DNA from: Ramlibacter sp. | GTDB lineage: Bacteria; Pseudomonadota; Gammaproteobacteria; Burkholderiales; Burkholderiaceae_C | Direction of reading: 5' to 3' | NCBI GenBank assembly: GCA_028292245.1 | Contig: JAQGMS010000079.1 | Location: 39,540 to 103,539 of the forward strand | Length of the DNA stretch: 64,000 bases | Part shown: positions 17,250-25,926 of the stretch, in pieces | Layout: each line of letters starts with the position of its first letter | Position numbering within the stretch: the stretch's first letter is position 1 | Notes under the pieces: generated by a model | Told to the model about the DNA's origin: nothing | The model's database searches: none | What the model saw: the letters and a program-made list of their open reading frames with translations, nothing else | Made by a program: the position numbers and the translations under genes

Positions 17250-18173
17250 TTGGCTGAGCGCGCTGCGCTCGATCCCGGGCTGGTGGTGGCGAGCCACGGC
17301 CGCCACTTCCTCGTCGAAACACCCGAGGGTCAGCGGCTGATCTGCCATCCGCGCGGCAAGAAGAGCGCCGCCGTGGTCGGCGACCGCGTGCTCTGGCAGG
17401 GCTCGCACGACGAAGGAACGATCGAGAAGGTCGAAGCCCGCCGCAACCTGTTCTACCGGCAAGATGAAATCCGCACCAAGTCGTTTGCGGCCAACCTGGA
17501 CCAGGTGCTGATCCTCATCGCCGCGGAGCCAGAGTTCTCCGAGAGCCAGCTGGCTCGCGCGCTGATCGCGGCCGAAGCCGAACGCATCGCGCCGATCATT
17601 GCCCTGAACAAGAGCGACCTGGTCGAGCCTTTCGAGCGCGCCTGGGCCCGACTGCTGCCCTACCAGCAGATGCACTATGGCGTGCTGCCGCTGTCCCTGC
17701 GGTTGTCGGGACAGGTCGACCGTGAGCATTTGCTCAAGCACCTGGCGGGCAAGACCACGCTGGTGCTCGGCCCCTCGGGCGCCGGCAAGAGCACGCTGAT
17801 CAACCTGCTGGTGCCGGGCGCAACAGTGCTCACGGGCGAGATTTCGCAGGCCTTGAATTCGGGCAAGCACACGACCACCAGCACCACCTGGTACTGGGTC
17901 GACAAGGAGCGCACCACGGCGCTGATCGACTCGCCCGGCTTCCAGGAGTTCGGTCTGAACCACATCGAGCCGATGCAGTTGGCCGGCTGCATGCCCGATT
18001 TCAAGGCGCACATGGGGAACTGCAAGTTCTACAACTGCACGCACTTGCACGAGCCGGGCTGCGGCGTCATCGCCGCCACCGGGGAAGGCGCCGGCGACGA
18101 GCGCATCACGCCCTCGCGTTACCGCATCTACAAGGAACTGTTCGCCGAGCTGTCGCAGCCGCAGCGGTACTGA
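17250..18173 (+). CDS. rsgA: Ribosome small-subunit GTPase RsgA
   Basis: Circularly permuted GTPase for late 30S maturation, 307 residues. The order of motifs is diagnostic: G4 NKSD (120-123) precedes G1 GPSGAGKST (174-182), and G3 DSPG (227-230) comes last. An N-terminal OB-like region precedes them. A C-terminal zinc knuckle uses Cys258, Cys263, His265 and Cys271 (CKFYNCTHLHEPGC). TTG start at 17250 with GAAGG nine bases upstream. It ends exactly where the opposing hisC ends. Confidence 0.96.
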   Translation: MAERAALDPGLVVASHGRHFLVETPEGQRLICHPRGKKSAAVVGDRVLWQGSHDEGTIEKVEARRNLFYRQDEIRTKSFAANLDQVLILIAAEPEFSESQLARALIAAEAERIAPIIALNKSDLVEPFERAWARLLPYQQMHYGVLPLSLRLSGQVDREHLLKHLAGKTTLVLGPSGAGKSTLINLLVPGATVLTGEISQALNSGKHTTTSTTWYWVDKERTTALIDSPGFQEFGLNHIEPMQLAGCMPDFKAHMGNCKFYNCTHLHEPGCGVIAATGEGAGDERITPSRYRIYKELFAELSQPQRY

Positions 18174-19247
18174 CTAGTCCGCCGGGATCAGCAGCCGCAG
18201 CGCATTCACCAGCGCATCGCATTGCACCGGCGTGCCGACGCTGATGCGCAGGTACTGGGCAATGCGCGGCTGGCTGAAATGGCGCACCAGCACGCCGTGC
18301 TCGCGCAGGCGGGCCGCAAGCGCGGCCGCATCCTGTTTCGGATGCCGCGCGAATACGAAATTGGCGCTCGACGGCAACACGTCGAAGCCCAGCCGCCACA
18401 TCTGCACAGTGAGTTCATCGCGGCTTCGCATCACGGTTTGCCGTGTCTGCTCGAAGTGTTCGCGGTCTTCATAAGCAGCTACCGCGCCGGCCACCGCCAG
18501 GCGATCGAGCGGATATGAGTTGAAGCTGTTCTTCACGCGCTCAAGGGCTTCGATCAGGTGCCGCTGACCCACCGCAAAGCCGACCCGAAGGCCCGCCAAC
18601 GAACGGGACTTCGACAAGGTCTGGACCACCAGCAGGTTCGGATAGCGGTCGACGAGCGGGATCGCGCTTTCCGCGCCGAAATCCACATAGGCCTCATCGA
18701 CCAGCACCACGCAATCGGGCTGGCTTTGCAGCAATTGCTCCACCGCGGTCAAGGGCAATGCACTGCCGGTGGGCGCGTTCGGGTTGGCAATCACCACACC
18801 ACCGGCTCGGCGGCCCCGGTAGCCAGCGACGTCGATCTGGAGCGCCTCGTCGACGGCAAGCAACTGCGCCTGGATGCCGTACAGCTGGCAATACACCCGG
18901 TAGAAGCTGTACGTCACGTCCGGCATCAACAACGGCCGGTCCTGCTGGAAAAAGGCGAAGAAGGAATGGGCCAGCACTTCGTCAGATCCGTTGCCGGGAA
19001 ATACCTGGCCGGGGTCGATGCCGTGATAGTCCGCGATCGTTTCGCGCAGGATCGTGGACTCGGGGTCGGGATAGAGCTCGAGGCCCTTGCTTGCCGCGTC
19101 GGCAATGGCCGCCGTCACTCGCGGCGACGGCGGGTATGGATTCTCGTTGGTGTTGAGCTTGACCAGGTTGGCGATTCGCGGCTGCTCGCCCGGAACGTAA
19201 GGCACCAGCTCGCGCACGCGCGGGCTCCAGAAGGCTCGCCCGCTCAT
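18174..19247 (-). CDS. hisC: Histidinol-phosphate aminotransferase
   Basis: PLP-dependent fold-type I enzyme of 357 residues converting imidazole-acetol phosphate and glutamate to histidinol phosphate. Signatures: [13 protein letters not shown] at the N-terminus, [17 protein letters not shown], and the PLP lysine in [16 protein letters not shown]. It is the last gene of the leftward run from rpsP through the CbiB-like gene, only three bases after it. The rest of the his operon is not in the window, so this may be a dispersed hisC copy or a related aromatic aminotransferase. Confidence 0.88.
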   Translation of the reverse strand: MSGRAFWSPRVRELVPYVPGEQPRIANLVKLNTNENPYPPSPRVTAAIADAASKGLELYPDPESTILRETIADYHGIDPGQVFPGNGSDEVLAHSFFAFFQQDRPLLMPDVTYSFYRVYCQLYGIQAQLLAVDEALQIDVAGYRGRRAGGVVIANPNAPTGSALPLTAVEQLLQSQPDCVVLVDEAYVDFGAESAIPLVDRYPNLLVVQTLSKSRSLAGLRVGFAVGQRHLIEALERVKNSFNSYPLDRLAVAGAVAAYEDREHFEQTRQTVMRSRDELTVQMWRLGFDVLPSSANFVFARHPKQDAAALAARLREHGVLVRHFSQPRIAQYLRISVGTPVQCDALVNALRLLIPAD

Positions 19248-19250
19248 CGG

Positions 19251-20240
19251 CTACCCCAGCAGCCGCGCCAGCGTCAGCAGCGCCAGCAGCACCATCCACA
19301 AGACGACCGAGCGCCACACCAGGCCGACGATGCTGCGCAGGTGAGCGACCTCGGCCTCGCGGCCGGGCGTGCTCTCGGTGTCGTCCATCGGCGCGGCGCC
19401 GCTGGCGCGAAAGCCCTGCGAGCTGCCGGGCGCGAACGACTTCAGCGCCTCGCCGCCCAGCCGCACATTGACGGCGCCTGAGGTGGCCGCCAGGATCACG
19501 CCGTCGTTGTCATTGGGAAAACGCTGGGCGTGGTTGCGCCAGCAATCGATCGCTTCCTCGAAGCTGCCGACGACTGCGAATGCCAGCGCCGTGATGCGCG
19601 CGGGAGGCCAATCGATGACGTGCCAGGCGCTAGCAGCGGCGTGCTGCAGGGCCGGGCTGGCGGGCTGGGCCGCAGCGGCGGCGCGATGCTGCCAATAGCG
19701 GGCCACGAATTCGCTCATCCGGTACAGCACGGCGCCCGCCGGCCCGAAGCCGAAAGCAGCCAGCACCGAGAACCAGGCCAGCACGCCGAACACGTGACGG
19801 TGCGCCGCCAGCACGGAATACTCGATCACATGCCGAACGATTTCACTGCGCGGCAATTCGCTGGCGTCGACCTGCTGCCAGTGCGCGAGCAGTTCGCGGG
19901 CGCGGGGTTCGTCGCCGCTGTCCAGCGCGTCGCGGATATTCGTGAAGTGGTGGCTGAACTGGCGGAACCCGAGCGTCACGTACAGCACGGCGACGCTCCA
20001 CAACACGGCAAAGGGCCATCCCAGCAACAGGGCCAGCGCCCAGTGGACCGCCAGCACGGCCAGCGAGGGAAGGATCACCGCCAGCGTCCACGCCACCCAG
20101 CCATGGTGCGGCTTGCCCGCGTCGAAATTGCGGCTGACCCAGCGCGCCCAGCTGCGCAACGCGGCATGGATCGGGTTGTGCCGCGCCAGGGGGCGCACCT
20201 GCTCGATCAGCAACGCGAACAGGATGGCGAAGAAACTCAT
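19251..20240 (-). CDS. CobD/CbiB-family membrane protein
   Basis: 329 residues with membrane helices near the N-terminus (MSFFAILFALLIEQVRPL) and middle, and a C-terminal helix (VVLWMVLLALLTLARLLG). The soluble middle contains SGAVNVRLGGEA, similar to the SGAMAGALGVRLGG region of adenosylcobinamide-phosphate synthases. No other cobalamin genes are near and the protein is divergent, so its role may differ from CbiB. I took the ATG at 20240 since the track's extra 11 residues precede the natural membrane start. Confidence 0.75.
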   Translation of the reverse strand: MSFFAILFALLIEQVRPLARHNPIHAALRSWARWVSRNFDAGKPHHGWVAWTLAVILPSLAVLAVHWALALLLGWPFAVLWSVAVLYVTLGFRQFSHHFTNIRDALDSGDEPRARELLAHWQQVDASELPRSEIVRHVIEYSVLAAHRHVFGVLAWFSVLAAFGFGPAGAVLYRMSEFVARYWQHRAAAAAQPASPALQHAAASAWHVIDWPPARITALAFAVVGSFEEAIDCWRNHAQRFPNDNDGVILAATSGAVNVRLGGEALKSFAPGSSQGFRASGAAPMDDTESTPGREAEVAHLRSIVGLVWRSVVLWMVLLALLTLARLLG

Positions 20241-20276
20241 GCGGCAATCATAAAGGCGCCGCCCGCCGAGCACGCG

Positions 20277-20987
20277 CTACGCGCTGAGGAACCGGTAGAA
20301 GTTGCGCAGCATGCCGGCAGTGGCACCCCAGATGAAGCGCTCGGTGCTGCCGTCCATGTAGGAAATGGAGAACCACTCCCGGCGGTGGCCGGCCCATTCG
20401 AGCGCGTGCCGGTGGTGGTGCGCCGGGTTCATGAGGAACTCAAGCGGCACCTCGAAGGCATCGGCCACCTCGAAGGCATTGAGGGTGAGCTGGTGGTCCG
20501 GCTTCACCAGCGCCACCACCGGCGTGATGATGAATCGCGTCCCGGTCGTGTAAGTGGGCATCTGCCCGATCACCTCGACCTGGCTGGGCGCCAGGCCGAT
20601 TTCCTCCTGCGCCTCCCGCAGGGCCGTGTGCGCCTCGTCGGTGTCGGTGTCGTCGCGCTTGCCGCCCGGGAAGGCGACTTGCCCCGAGTGCGTGGACAGA
20701 TGCGTGGTGCGCTCGGTCAGGATCACCATGGGACGCTCGCGCATGACCACCGGCACCAGCACCGAGGCCCGCGCCGGCTCGCGCTCAGCGAACTTGCGCT
20801 CGGACCAGACTTCCGGCTCCCAGCTGGGGGGCGCGAGAAAACGCTGCCGCAGCGCATCGGGCGCGAGCGCGTCGCGCGGCACGGCCGGCAGGTGCGAGTC
20901 GATGCCGATCACCGGCACCGCGCGCGGATCGAAATTCGGCAGCCTGGACAGCGCCGTTTCTGGAGGGACGGAATCGTCGATGTGCAT
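20277..20987 (-). CDS. NUDIX hydrolase, CoA pyrophosphatase type
   Basis: 236 residues. The region RTTHLSTHSGQVAFPGGKRDDTD followed by REAQEEIGL is the combined UPF0035 and Nudix signature of CoA diphosphatases (NudL/YeaB), which split CoA into 3',5'-ADP and phosphopantetheine with Mg2+. An N-terminal extension of about 65 residues is unassigned. It lies downstream of rplS past a strong terminator, so expression needs read-through or its own promoter in the 68-base gap. Confidence 0.92.
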   Translation of the reverse strand: MHIDDSVPPETALSRLPNFDPRAVPVIGIDSHLPAVPRDALAPDALRQRFLAPPSWEPEVWSERKFAEREPARASVLVPVVMRERPMVILTERTTHLSTHSGQVAFPGGKRDDTDTDEAHTALREAQEEIGLAPSQVEVIGQMPTYTTGTRFIITPVVALVKPDHQLTLNAFEVADAFEVPLEFLMNPAHHHRHALEWAGHRREWFSISYMDGSTERFIWGATAGMLRNFYRFLSA

Positions 20988-21003
20988 GACGTTCGCAGAA
21001 TGG

Positions 21004-21039
21004 AAAAAGCCGCCACAAGCAAAAGCTGGCGGCGGCTTT
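21004..21039 (-). terminator. Rho-independent terminator after rplS
   Basis: On the minus strand: AAAGCCGCC, 16-base loop, GGCGGCTTT followed by TT. The 9-bp stem is perfect and runs straight into a five-T tract. It lies 17 bases past the rplS stop and should end most rpsP-rimM-trmD-rplS transcripts before the NUDIX gene. Confidence 0.88.
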
Positions 21040-21055
21040 CGCGGGGCTGCCCGGC

Positions 21056-21433
21056 TTATTCGGCGGCGGGCTTGTTGCGGTGAGCCAGCTTTTCCTTGAT
21101 ACGGGCCGACTTGCCGCTGCGGTCGCGCAGGTAGTACAGCTTGGCGCGGCGCACATCGCCGCGGCGCTTGACTTCGATGCCGGCGATCAGCGGGCTATAG
21201 GTCTGGAACGTGCGCTCCACGCCTTCGCCGCTGGAGATCTTGCGCACGGTGAAGCCGCTGTTGAGGCCGCGATTGCGCTTGGCGATCACGACGCCTTCGA
21301 ACGCCTGGGCGCGCTTGCGCGTGCCTTCGACGACGTTGACGCTGACGATCACGGTGTCGCCGGGGGCGAATTCGGGAATTTTCTTCCCGAGGCGAGCAAT
21401 TTCTTCCTGCTCTAGGGTTTCAATCAGATTCAT
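21056..21433 (-). CDS. rplS: 50S ribosomal protein L19
   Basis: 125 residues, starting [15 protein letters not shown] and containing [20 protein letters not shown] and [22 protein letters not shown], the L19 core at the 30S-50S interface. GAGGT lies four bases before the ATG. Last gene of the conserved rpsP-rimM-trmD-rplS operon. The lysine-rich tail [18 protein letters not shown] is normal for betaproteobacteria. Confidence 0.98.
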   Translation of the reverse strand: MNLIETLEQEEIARLGKKIPEFAPGDTVIVSVNVVEGTRKRAQAFEGVVIAKRNRGLNSGFTVRKISSGEGVERTFQTYSPLIAGIEVKRRGDVRRAKLYYLRDRSGKSARIKEKLAHRNKPAAE

Positions 21434-21548
21434 GGTTACCTCTGTGATCGTGCCCGCGCTACGCTAGGGGCGGCGGGTCAAGGCGCGAAGCCATTGAGTG
21501 TTGCCGCGGCCGGGCAGAGGATCGGAAAGCCTTTGATTATAAACAACT

Positions 21549-22295
21549 TTACGAGAGCTTGGCCAGAAGGGCCTCGTCGGCCTTGGACAGGCGGCCCGCG
21601 GCCCGGGCGGCGGCGATCAGGTCCGGGCGGCGCCGGGCGGTGATCTCCAGGCGCCGGTCGCGGCGCCAGCGCTCGATCTGGACGTGATGACCCGACAGCA
21701 GTTCCGGTGGCGCCTTCAGCCCCTCCCACTCCTCCGGCCGGGTGTAGTGCGGGCAATCCAGCAGCCCGTCCAGGGCTGGGTTGAAGCTGTCGAATTGCGA
21801 GCTGTCCTCGTCGCCCAGCACTCCGGGCTGCAGCCGCGCCACGGCATCGAGCAAGGCCATGGCGGCGATCTCGCCACCCGAGAGCACGAAATCCCCCAGG
21901 CTGACCTGGATATCGACATGCCGGTCGATGAAGCGCTGGTCCAGCCCCTCGTACCGGCCGCACACCAGCACGGCTCCCTGGCTCGCGGACCAGCCCTCCA
22001 CGCCGGCATGGTCCAACTTGTCACCGACGGGGGAAAACAGCACCACCGGGGCGGCATCGCCGCGCTCCGCCTTGATCGCGGCAAGGCATTGCGCCAGCGG
22101 GCCGGCCATCATCACCATGCCCGGCCCGCCGCCGAACGGCCGGTCGTCGACGCGGCGGTAATTGCCTTCGGCGTAGTCGCGCGGGTTCCACAGGCGCACA
22201 TCGACCAGTTTCGATTCATAGGCACGCCGCGTCACGCCGCTCACCAGGAACGGCGCGAAGAGTTCGGGAAACAGCGAGATGACGTCGAAGCGCAT
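21549..22295 (-). CDS. trmD: tRNA (guanine-37-N1)-methyltransferase
   Basis: 248-residue SPOUT methyltransferase making m1G37 in tRNAs reading CNN codons and preventing +1 frameshifts. It opens MRFDVISLFPELF and has YRRVDDRPFGGGPGMVM, the knot region VCGRYEGLDQRFID and SLGDFVLSGGE. The 115-base gap to rplS is larger than elsewhere in the operon. Confidence 0.98.
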   Translation of the reverse strand: MRFDVISLFPELFAPFLVSGVTRRAYESKLVDVRLWNPRDYAEGNYRRVDDRPFGGGPGMVMMAGPLAQCLAAIKAERGDAAPVVLFSPVGDKLDHAGVEGWSASQGAVLVCGRYEGLDQRFIDRHVDIQVSLGDFVLSGGEIAAMALLDAVARLQPGVLGDEDSSQFDSFNPALDGLLDCPHYTRPEEWEGLKAPPELLSGHHVQIERWRRDRRLEITARRRPDLIAAARAAGRLSKADEALLAKLS

Positions 22296-22327
22296 GGCGT
22301 GATCTTAAGGACCGCCCGGCCGGGGAC

Positions 22328-22891
22328 CTAGTAATCCGGCTGCCAATCGACCGTGATGCGCTTGCCGGGAAGGTCGACGCCGACGACATACGCCGAAACG
22401 AACGGGATCATCCGCTCCAGCACCTTGCCTTCTTCGAAATATTCGAGCACCAGCACGGTCTGCGGCCCGGTGGAGAGCAACTCCCGGACCTGGCCCAGCG
22501 CCACTCCCTCGCGGTTCACGACTTCCAGGCCGATCAGGTCGACCCAGTAGTACTCGTCGGTTTCGGCCGTGGGGAAGCTTGAGCGCGGGATGAAGATGCG
22601 AGCGCCCCGGAGCGCCTCGGCTGCGCTGCGGTCGTCCACGTCCTGGGCGCTGGCTACCACGGTGCCCGAGTGTTCCTTGGCCTCGCGCACGCGCAGCAGC
22701 AGCGTGCCGGAAAAGGTCTTGGCGCCCTTTTCGGCCGGCAGCAGGAACCAGCGTTTGGAAGAAAAAAGCGCTTCCGGGGAAGCGCTATGGGACAGGACCT
22801 TGAACCAGCCCTTGATGCCCCAGGCATCGGCGATGCGCCCGACTTCGATCGCGTCCGCCGGAAGTTCGGCGGGCTCGAGGCCGGCTATCAC
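22328..22891 (-). CDS. rimM: Ribosome maturation factor RimM
   Basis: 16S rRNA processing factor that binds S19 during 30S head assembly. The N-terminal barrel has EVGRIADAWGIKGWFKVLS, and the PRC-barrel part has DEYYWVDLIGLEVVNREGVALG. The track ORF begins 24 codons upstream inside rpsP; I prefer the GTG at 22891 (VIAGLEPAELP, 187 residues), four bases past the rpsP stop, which gives the family's usual length. No strong ribosome site is visible, so translation may be coupled to rpsP. Confidence 0.93.
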   Translation of the reverse strand: MIAGLEPAELPADAIEVGRIADAWGIKGWFKVLSHSASPEALFSSKRWFLLPAEKGAKTFSGTLLLRVREAKEHSGTVVASAQDVDDRSAAEALRGARIFIPRSSFPTAETDEYYWVDLIGLEVVNREGVALGQVRELLSTGPQTVLVLEYFEEGKVLERMIPFVSAYVVGVDLPGKRITVDWQPDY

Positions 22892-22895
22892 CCGA

Positions 22896-23147
22896 TCAGG
22901 CTGCCTTGGTGGCAGCTTGCTTGAGCAGGCGTTCCACCGTCGGCGACGGGGTGGCGCCGACACCGCGCCAGTACGTCAGGCGGTCCTGGACGATGCGGAT
23001 GCTTTCCTCGTTATCCTTGGCGATCGGGTTGTAGAAACCGATGCGCTCGATGAAGCGGCCGTCGCGGCGGGTCCGCTTGTCGGCAACGACGATATTGAAG
23101 AACGGACGGGCTTTTGCGCCGCCGCGGGAGAGTCGGATGACGACCAT
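22896..23147 (-). CDS. rpsP: 30S ribosomal protein S16
   Basis: 83 residues, opening [21 protein letters not shown] and containing [13 protein letters not shown], the S16 core. First gene of the rpsP-rimM-trmD-rplS operon. AGGAT lies six bases before the ATG. A consensus -10 box lies about 100 bases upstream, leaving a leader with a perfect 14-base palindrome. Confidence 0.98.
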   Translation of the reverse strand: MVVIRLSRGGAKARPFFNIVVADKRTRRDGRFIERIGFYNPIAKDNEESIRIVQDRLTYWRGVGATPSPTVERLLKQAATKAA

Positions 23148-23166
23148 GATTTATCCTTGGGTGGTA

Positions 23167-23180
23167 GGGGAAATTTCCCC
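23167..23180. promoter_or_regulatory. Perfect palindrome in rpsP leader
   Basis: GGGGAAATTTCCCC, 20-33 bases upstream of the rpsP start and downstream of the predicted promoter. It could be an operator or fold in the leader RNA near the ribosome site. Confidence 0.45.
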
Positions 23181-23247
23181 AATTTCTTTCCAGCGTTGAG
23201 ACACGCGCTTATGGCCACCCGGCCAGCGACACGCTGTAGAGCCCACG

Positions 23248-23253
23248 ATTATA
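23248..23253 (-). promoter_or_regulatory. Predicted -10 box of the rpsP operon
   Basis: Exact TATAAT on the minus strand within GTTATAATCG. The hexamer 17 bases upstream (GTGCTC) is a poor -35. It is the best promoter candidate in the 121-base gap and lies 16 bases from the start of the divergent acetyltransferase gene. Confidence 0.55.
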
Positions 23254-23268
23254 ACGTTTATCGCCCTT

Positions 23269-23796
23269 ATGAGCACCATCCGCCCCAGCACCGACGCCGA
23301 CCTGCCCGCAATCACCGCGATTTATTCCCACCATGTGCTCCATGGCACAGGCACTTTCGAGACCACCCCACCGACCGAAGCCGAGATGGCCGGCCGGCGG
23401 GACGACGTGCTGGCCAAGGGCCTGCCCTGGCTGGTGGCCGAGGAAGGCGGCCAGGTGCAGGGCTATGCCTATTGCCAGTGGTTCAAGCCCCGGCCGGCCT
23501 ACCGGTTCTCCGCCGAGGACTCGATCTACTTGCATCCGGATGCGGCGGGCAAGGGCCTGGGCAAGTTGCTGCTGGCCGAACTGGAGAAGCAGGCCAAGGC
23601 CGCCGGCATCCGCAAGCTGATCGCCGTGATCGGCGATTCGAACAACGGCGGCTCGGTCGGCGTGCACCGGGCGCTGGGGTTCGCGCCGGTGGGCGTCCTC
23701 AAGTCATGCGGCTGGAAATTCGGCCGGTGGCTGGACGTCGTGCTGATGGACAAGGCGTTGGGCGAAGGCGACAGCACTCCGCCTGGGCCCGCCTGA
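23269..23796 (+). CDS. GNAT acetyltransferase, phosphinothricin-acetyltransferase-like
   Basis: 175 residues of the PAT/bar-like GNAT group (also methionine sulfoximine acetyltransferases). Features: N-terminal IRPSTDADLPAITAIYSHHV, TGTFETTPPT, and the acetyl-CoA loop DAAGKGLGKLLLAELEKQAK. The substrate is probably an amino-acid analogue, as in close families; this is inference. Divergent from rpsP. Its stop overlaps the next ATG (TGATG). Confidence 0.87.
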   Translation: MSTIRPSTDADLPAITAIYSHHVLHGTGTFETTPPTEAEMAGRRDDVLAKGLPWLVAEEGGQVQGYAYCQWFKPRPAYRFSAEDSIYLHPDAAGKGLGKLLLAELEKQAKAAGIRKLIAVIGDSNNGGSVGVHRALGFAPVGVLKSCGWKFGRWLDVVLMDKALGEGDSTPPGPA

Positions 23797-24242
23797 TGAA
23801 AAACAAGACCCTCGCCGCCTGGCTGGCGTTCCTCGGCGGCCCGTTGGGCCTGCATCGCTTCTACCTCCACGGCATGACGGACCTCCTGGGCTGGGTGCTG
23901 CCGATCCCCACGGCGATCGGCCTGTACGGGATCGAGCGGGTGCGGCTCTATGGCCTGGACGACCCCTGGAGCTGGGTGCTGATCCCGCTATTGGGTTTCA
24001 CGTTCGCCGGCTGCGCCCTCACCGCCATCGTCTACGGCCTGATGACGCGCGAAAAGTGGAACGCCCGCTTCAACCGCTCATTGGCCGAAGACGCGCCCGC
24101 CGGCGGCACCAATTGGGCCACCATCGGCGCCGTTGTGCTCTCGCTATTGGTCGGCACGACGGTGCTGATGGCCAGCATCGTCTACAGCTTCCAGCACTAC
24201 TTCGAGTACCAGGTCGAGGAAGGCCGCAAGATTTCGCAGTAG
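23796..24242 (+). CDS. Membrane protein with TM2-like domain
   Basis: 148 residues. An N-terminal TM2-type hairpin (KTLAAWLAFLGGPLGLHRFYL) is followed by helices at about 28-45, 55-80 and 105-130 (ATIGAVVLSLLVGTTVLMASIVY). TM2 proteins have no agreed function. The start overlaps the upstream acetyltransferase stop, so the two are co-translated. Confidence 0.7.
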   Translation: MKNKTLAAWLAFLGGPLGLHRFYLHGMTDLLGWVLPIPTAIGLYGIERVRLYGLDDPWSWVLIPLLGFTFAGCALTAIVYGLMTREKWNARFNRSLAEDAPAGGTNWATIGAVVLSLLVGTTVLMASIVYSFQHYFEYQVEEGRKISQ

Positions 24243-24269
24243 CGCAAAGGGCGCTTCCGTCGCGTTACG

Positions 24270-24283
24270 GCATGGTTCCATGC
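24270..24283. promoter_or_regulatory. Inverted repeat between TM2 and GNAT genes
   Basis: GCATGG, TT, CCATGC: 6-bp arms with a two-base centre, about 75 bases before the GNAT start. Possible operator or small hairpin; no T-tract follows. Confidence 0.3.
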
Positions 24284-24357
24284 GAAGGCGGCATTTCCCT
24301 GGTCGTGACACCTTGCGTAGATTGGGATGTCCATTCACCCCAACCAGGAGAAACGAC

Positions 24358-24900
24358 ATGGACACGGCCCACAAGGCTGACGCCAGCCCGCTTGTGATCC
24401 GCAGCGCCGAACCCGAGGACGCCGCGGCGATTTCCGCCCACCTCAGCCAGGTCGGCGTCTTCGAGGGCCTGCTCCAGGTCCCCGACGTGGCCTTGGCCTC
24501 GCGCCTGGAATTCCTGCGGAAGGTCGAGCCGCACAGCTGCCGGCTGGTCGCCGTCGCGGGCGACGAAATCGTCGGCGCCGCCGGGCTGCATGTATTGCAG
24601 GCGAGCTTGCGCCGGATGCATGTCCGCGGCCTGGGCCTGAGCGTCAGCCCGGATTGGCAAGAGCGCGGGGTCGGCCGGCGGCTGCTCTCGCGGCTGCTCG
24701 ATTGGGCCGATAACTGGGCCGCTGTGCTGCGCGTCGAACTGCACGTGCACGCTGACAACGACCGCGCGATCGCGCTGTACCGCTCGATGGGCTTCGAGGA
24801 AGAGGGCCGGCACAAGGCCTATGGCCTGAAGAACGGGCGCTATGTCGATTGCTTCTCCATGGCGCGGCTGCACCCGAACCCGCCGCAGCTGGCCGGCTGA
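24358..24900 (+). CDS. GNAT family N-acetyltransferase
   Basis: 180 residues. It reads PLVIRSAEPEDAAAISAHLS at the N-terminus and the acetyl-CoA signature SPDWQERGVGRRLLSRLLDWA, then NDRAIALYRSMGFEEEGRHKAYGLKNGRYVD, typical of the RimI/YhhY-like branch. The ATG at 24358 follows AGGAG (CCAGGAGAAACGAC). Substrate unknown. It converges on the phosphate transporter gene with no gap. Confidence 0.86.
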   Translation: MDTAHKADASPLVIRSAEPEDAAAISAHLSQVGVFEGLLQVPDVALASRLEFLRKVEPHSCRLVAVAGDEIVGAAGLHVLQASLRRMHVRGLGLSVSPDWQERGVGRRLLSRLLDWADNWAAVLRVELHVHADNDRAIALYRSMGFEEEGRHKAYGLKNGRYVDCFSMARLHPNPPQLAG

Positions 24901-25911
24901 TCAGAAAATCTGCAGGCTGACCCAGTAGGCGATGGCGGCAACGAAAGCGCTGGCCGGGATGGTGAAGATCCAGGCCCAGACGATGTTGCCGGCCACGCCC
25001 CAGCGCACCGCGCTGGCCCGCTGGGTCGAGCCGACGCCGACGATGGCGCCGGTGATGGTGTGCGTTGTCGAAACCGGGATGCCCAGCGCGGTGGCCAGGA
25101 AGAGCGTGATCGCCCCGCCCGTCTCGGCGCAACAGCCATGCACAGGCTTGAGCTTGGTGATTTTTTGGCCCATCGTCTTCACGATGCGCCAGCCGCCGAA
25201 CATCGTTCCAACGGCAATGGCGAAGTAGCACGACAGGATGACCCATCCGGGCGGCGCCTGGTCGGCGGCCGAGGTGTAGCCCGTCGCGATGAGCAGCATC
25301 CAGATGATGCCGATCGTCTTTTGCGCGTCGTTGCCGCCGTGCCCCAGGCTATAGGCGCTGGCGGAAACCAGCTGCAAGCGGCGGAACACGCGGTCCACCT
25401 TGGACGGCGTGGCGCGCCGGAAAATCTGCGACACGGCGACCATCATCAGCGAGCCGAGGACGAAGCCCAGCAGCGGCGAAACGAAGATGAACAGCACCGT
25501 CTTCCAGATGCCGCCGGCGATCAGCGAACCGGCGCCGGCCTTGGCCATCACGGCGCCGACGATGCCGCCGATCAGCGCGTGCGAGGAACTGCTGGGAATG
25601 CCGTAATACCAGGTCAGCACATTCCAGGTGATCGCGCCCACCAGCGCCCCGAACACCACGTGGATATCCACCACGCCCGGCTGGACGATGCCCTTGCCGA
25701 CGGTGGCCGCCACGCTCAGGTGGAAAACCAGGATGGCGAGCAGGTTGAAGAACGCCGCGAAGGCCACCGCGGTACCGGGCCGCAACACGCCGGTGGAGAC
25801 GACGGTGGCAATCGAATTGGCGGCGTCGTGGAAGCCGTTCATGAAGTCGAATGCCAGCGCGAGCGCCACCAGCAGGATCACCACCCACAGGGCGGCTTGC
25901 GCGGTTTCCAT
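24901..25911 (-). CDS. Inorganic phosphate transporter, PiT family
   Basis: 336-residue low-affinity phosphate or metal-phosphate symporter. Both PiT repeats show the signature: FDFMNGFHDAANSIATVVSTGVL near the N-terminus and YSLGHGGNDAQKTIGIIW in the second half, plus GIPVSTTHTITGAIVG. About ten membrane helices. It follows the DUF47 gene by 15 bases; that pair is conserved widely and the DUF47 protein is thought to regulate the transporter. Confidence 0.95.
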   Translation of the reverse strand: METAQAALWVVILLVALALAFDFMNGFHDAANSIATVVSTGVLRPGTAVAFAAFFNLLAILVFHLSVAATVGKGIVQPGVVDIHVVFGALVGAITWNVLTWYYGIPSSSSHALIGGIVGAVMAKAGAGSLIAGGIWKTVLFIFVSPLLGFVLGSLMMVAVSQIFRRATPSKVDRVFRRLQLVSASAYSLGHGGNDAQKTIGIIWMLLIATGYTSAADQAPPGWVILSCYFAIAVGTMFGGWRIVKTMGQKITKLKPVHGCCAETGGAITLFLATALGIPVSTTHTITGAIVGVGSTQRASAVRWGVAGNIVWAWIFTIPASAFVAAIAYWVSLQIF

Positions 25912-25926
25912 CAGTCGAGTCCTGGG

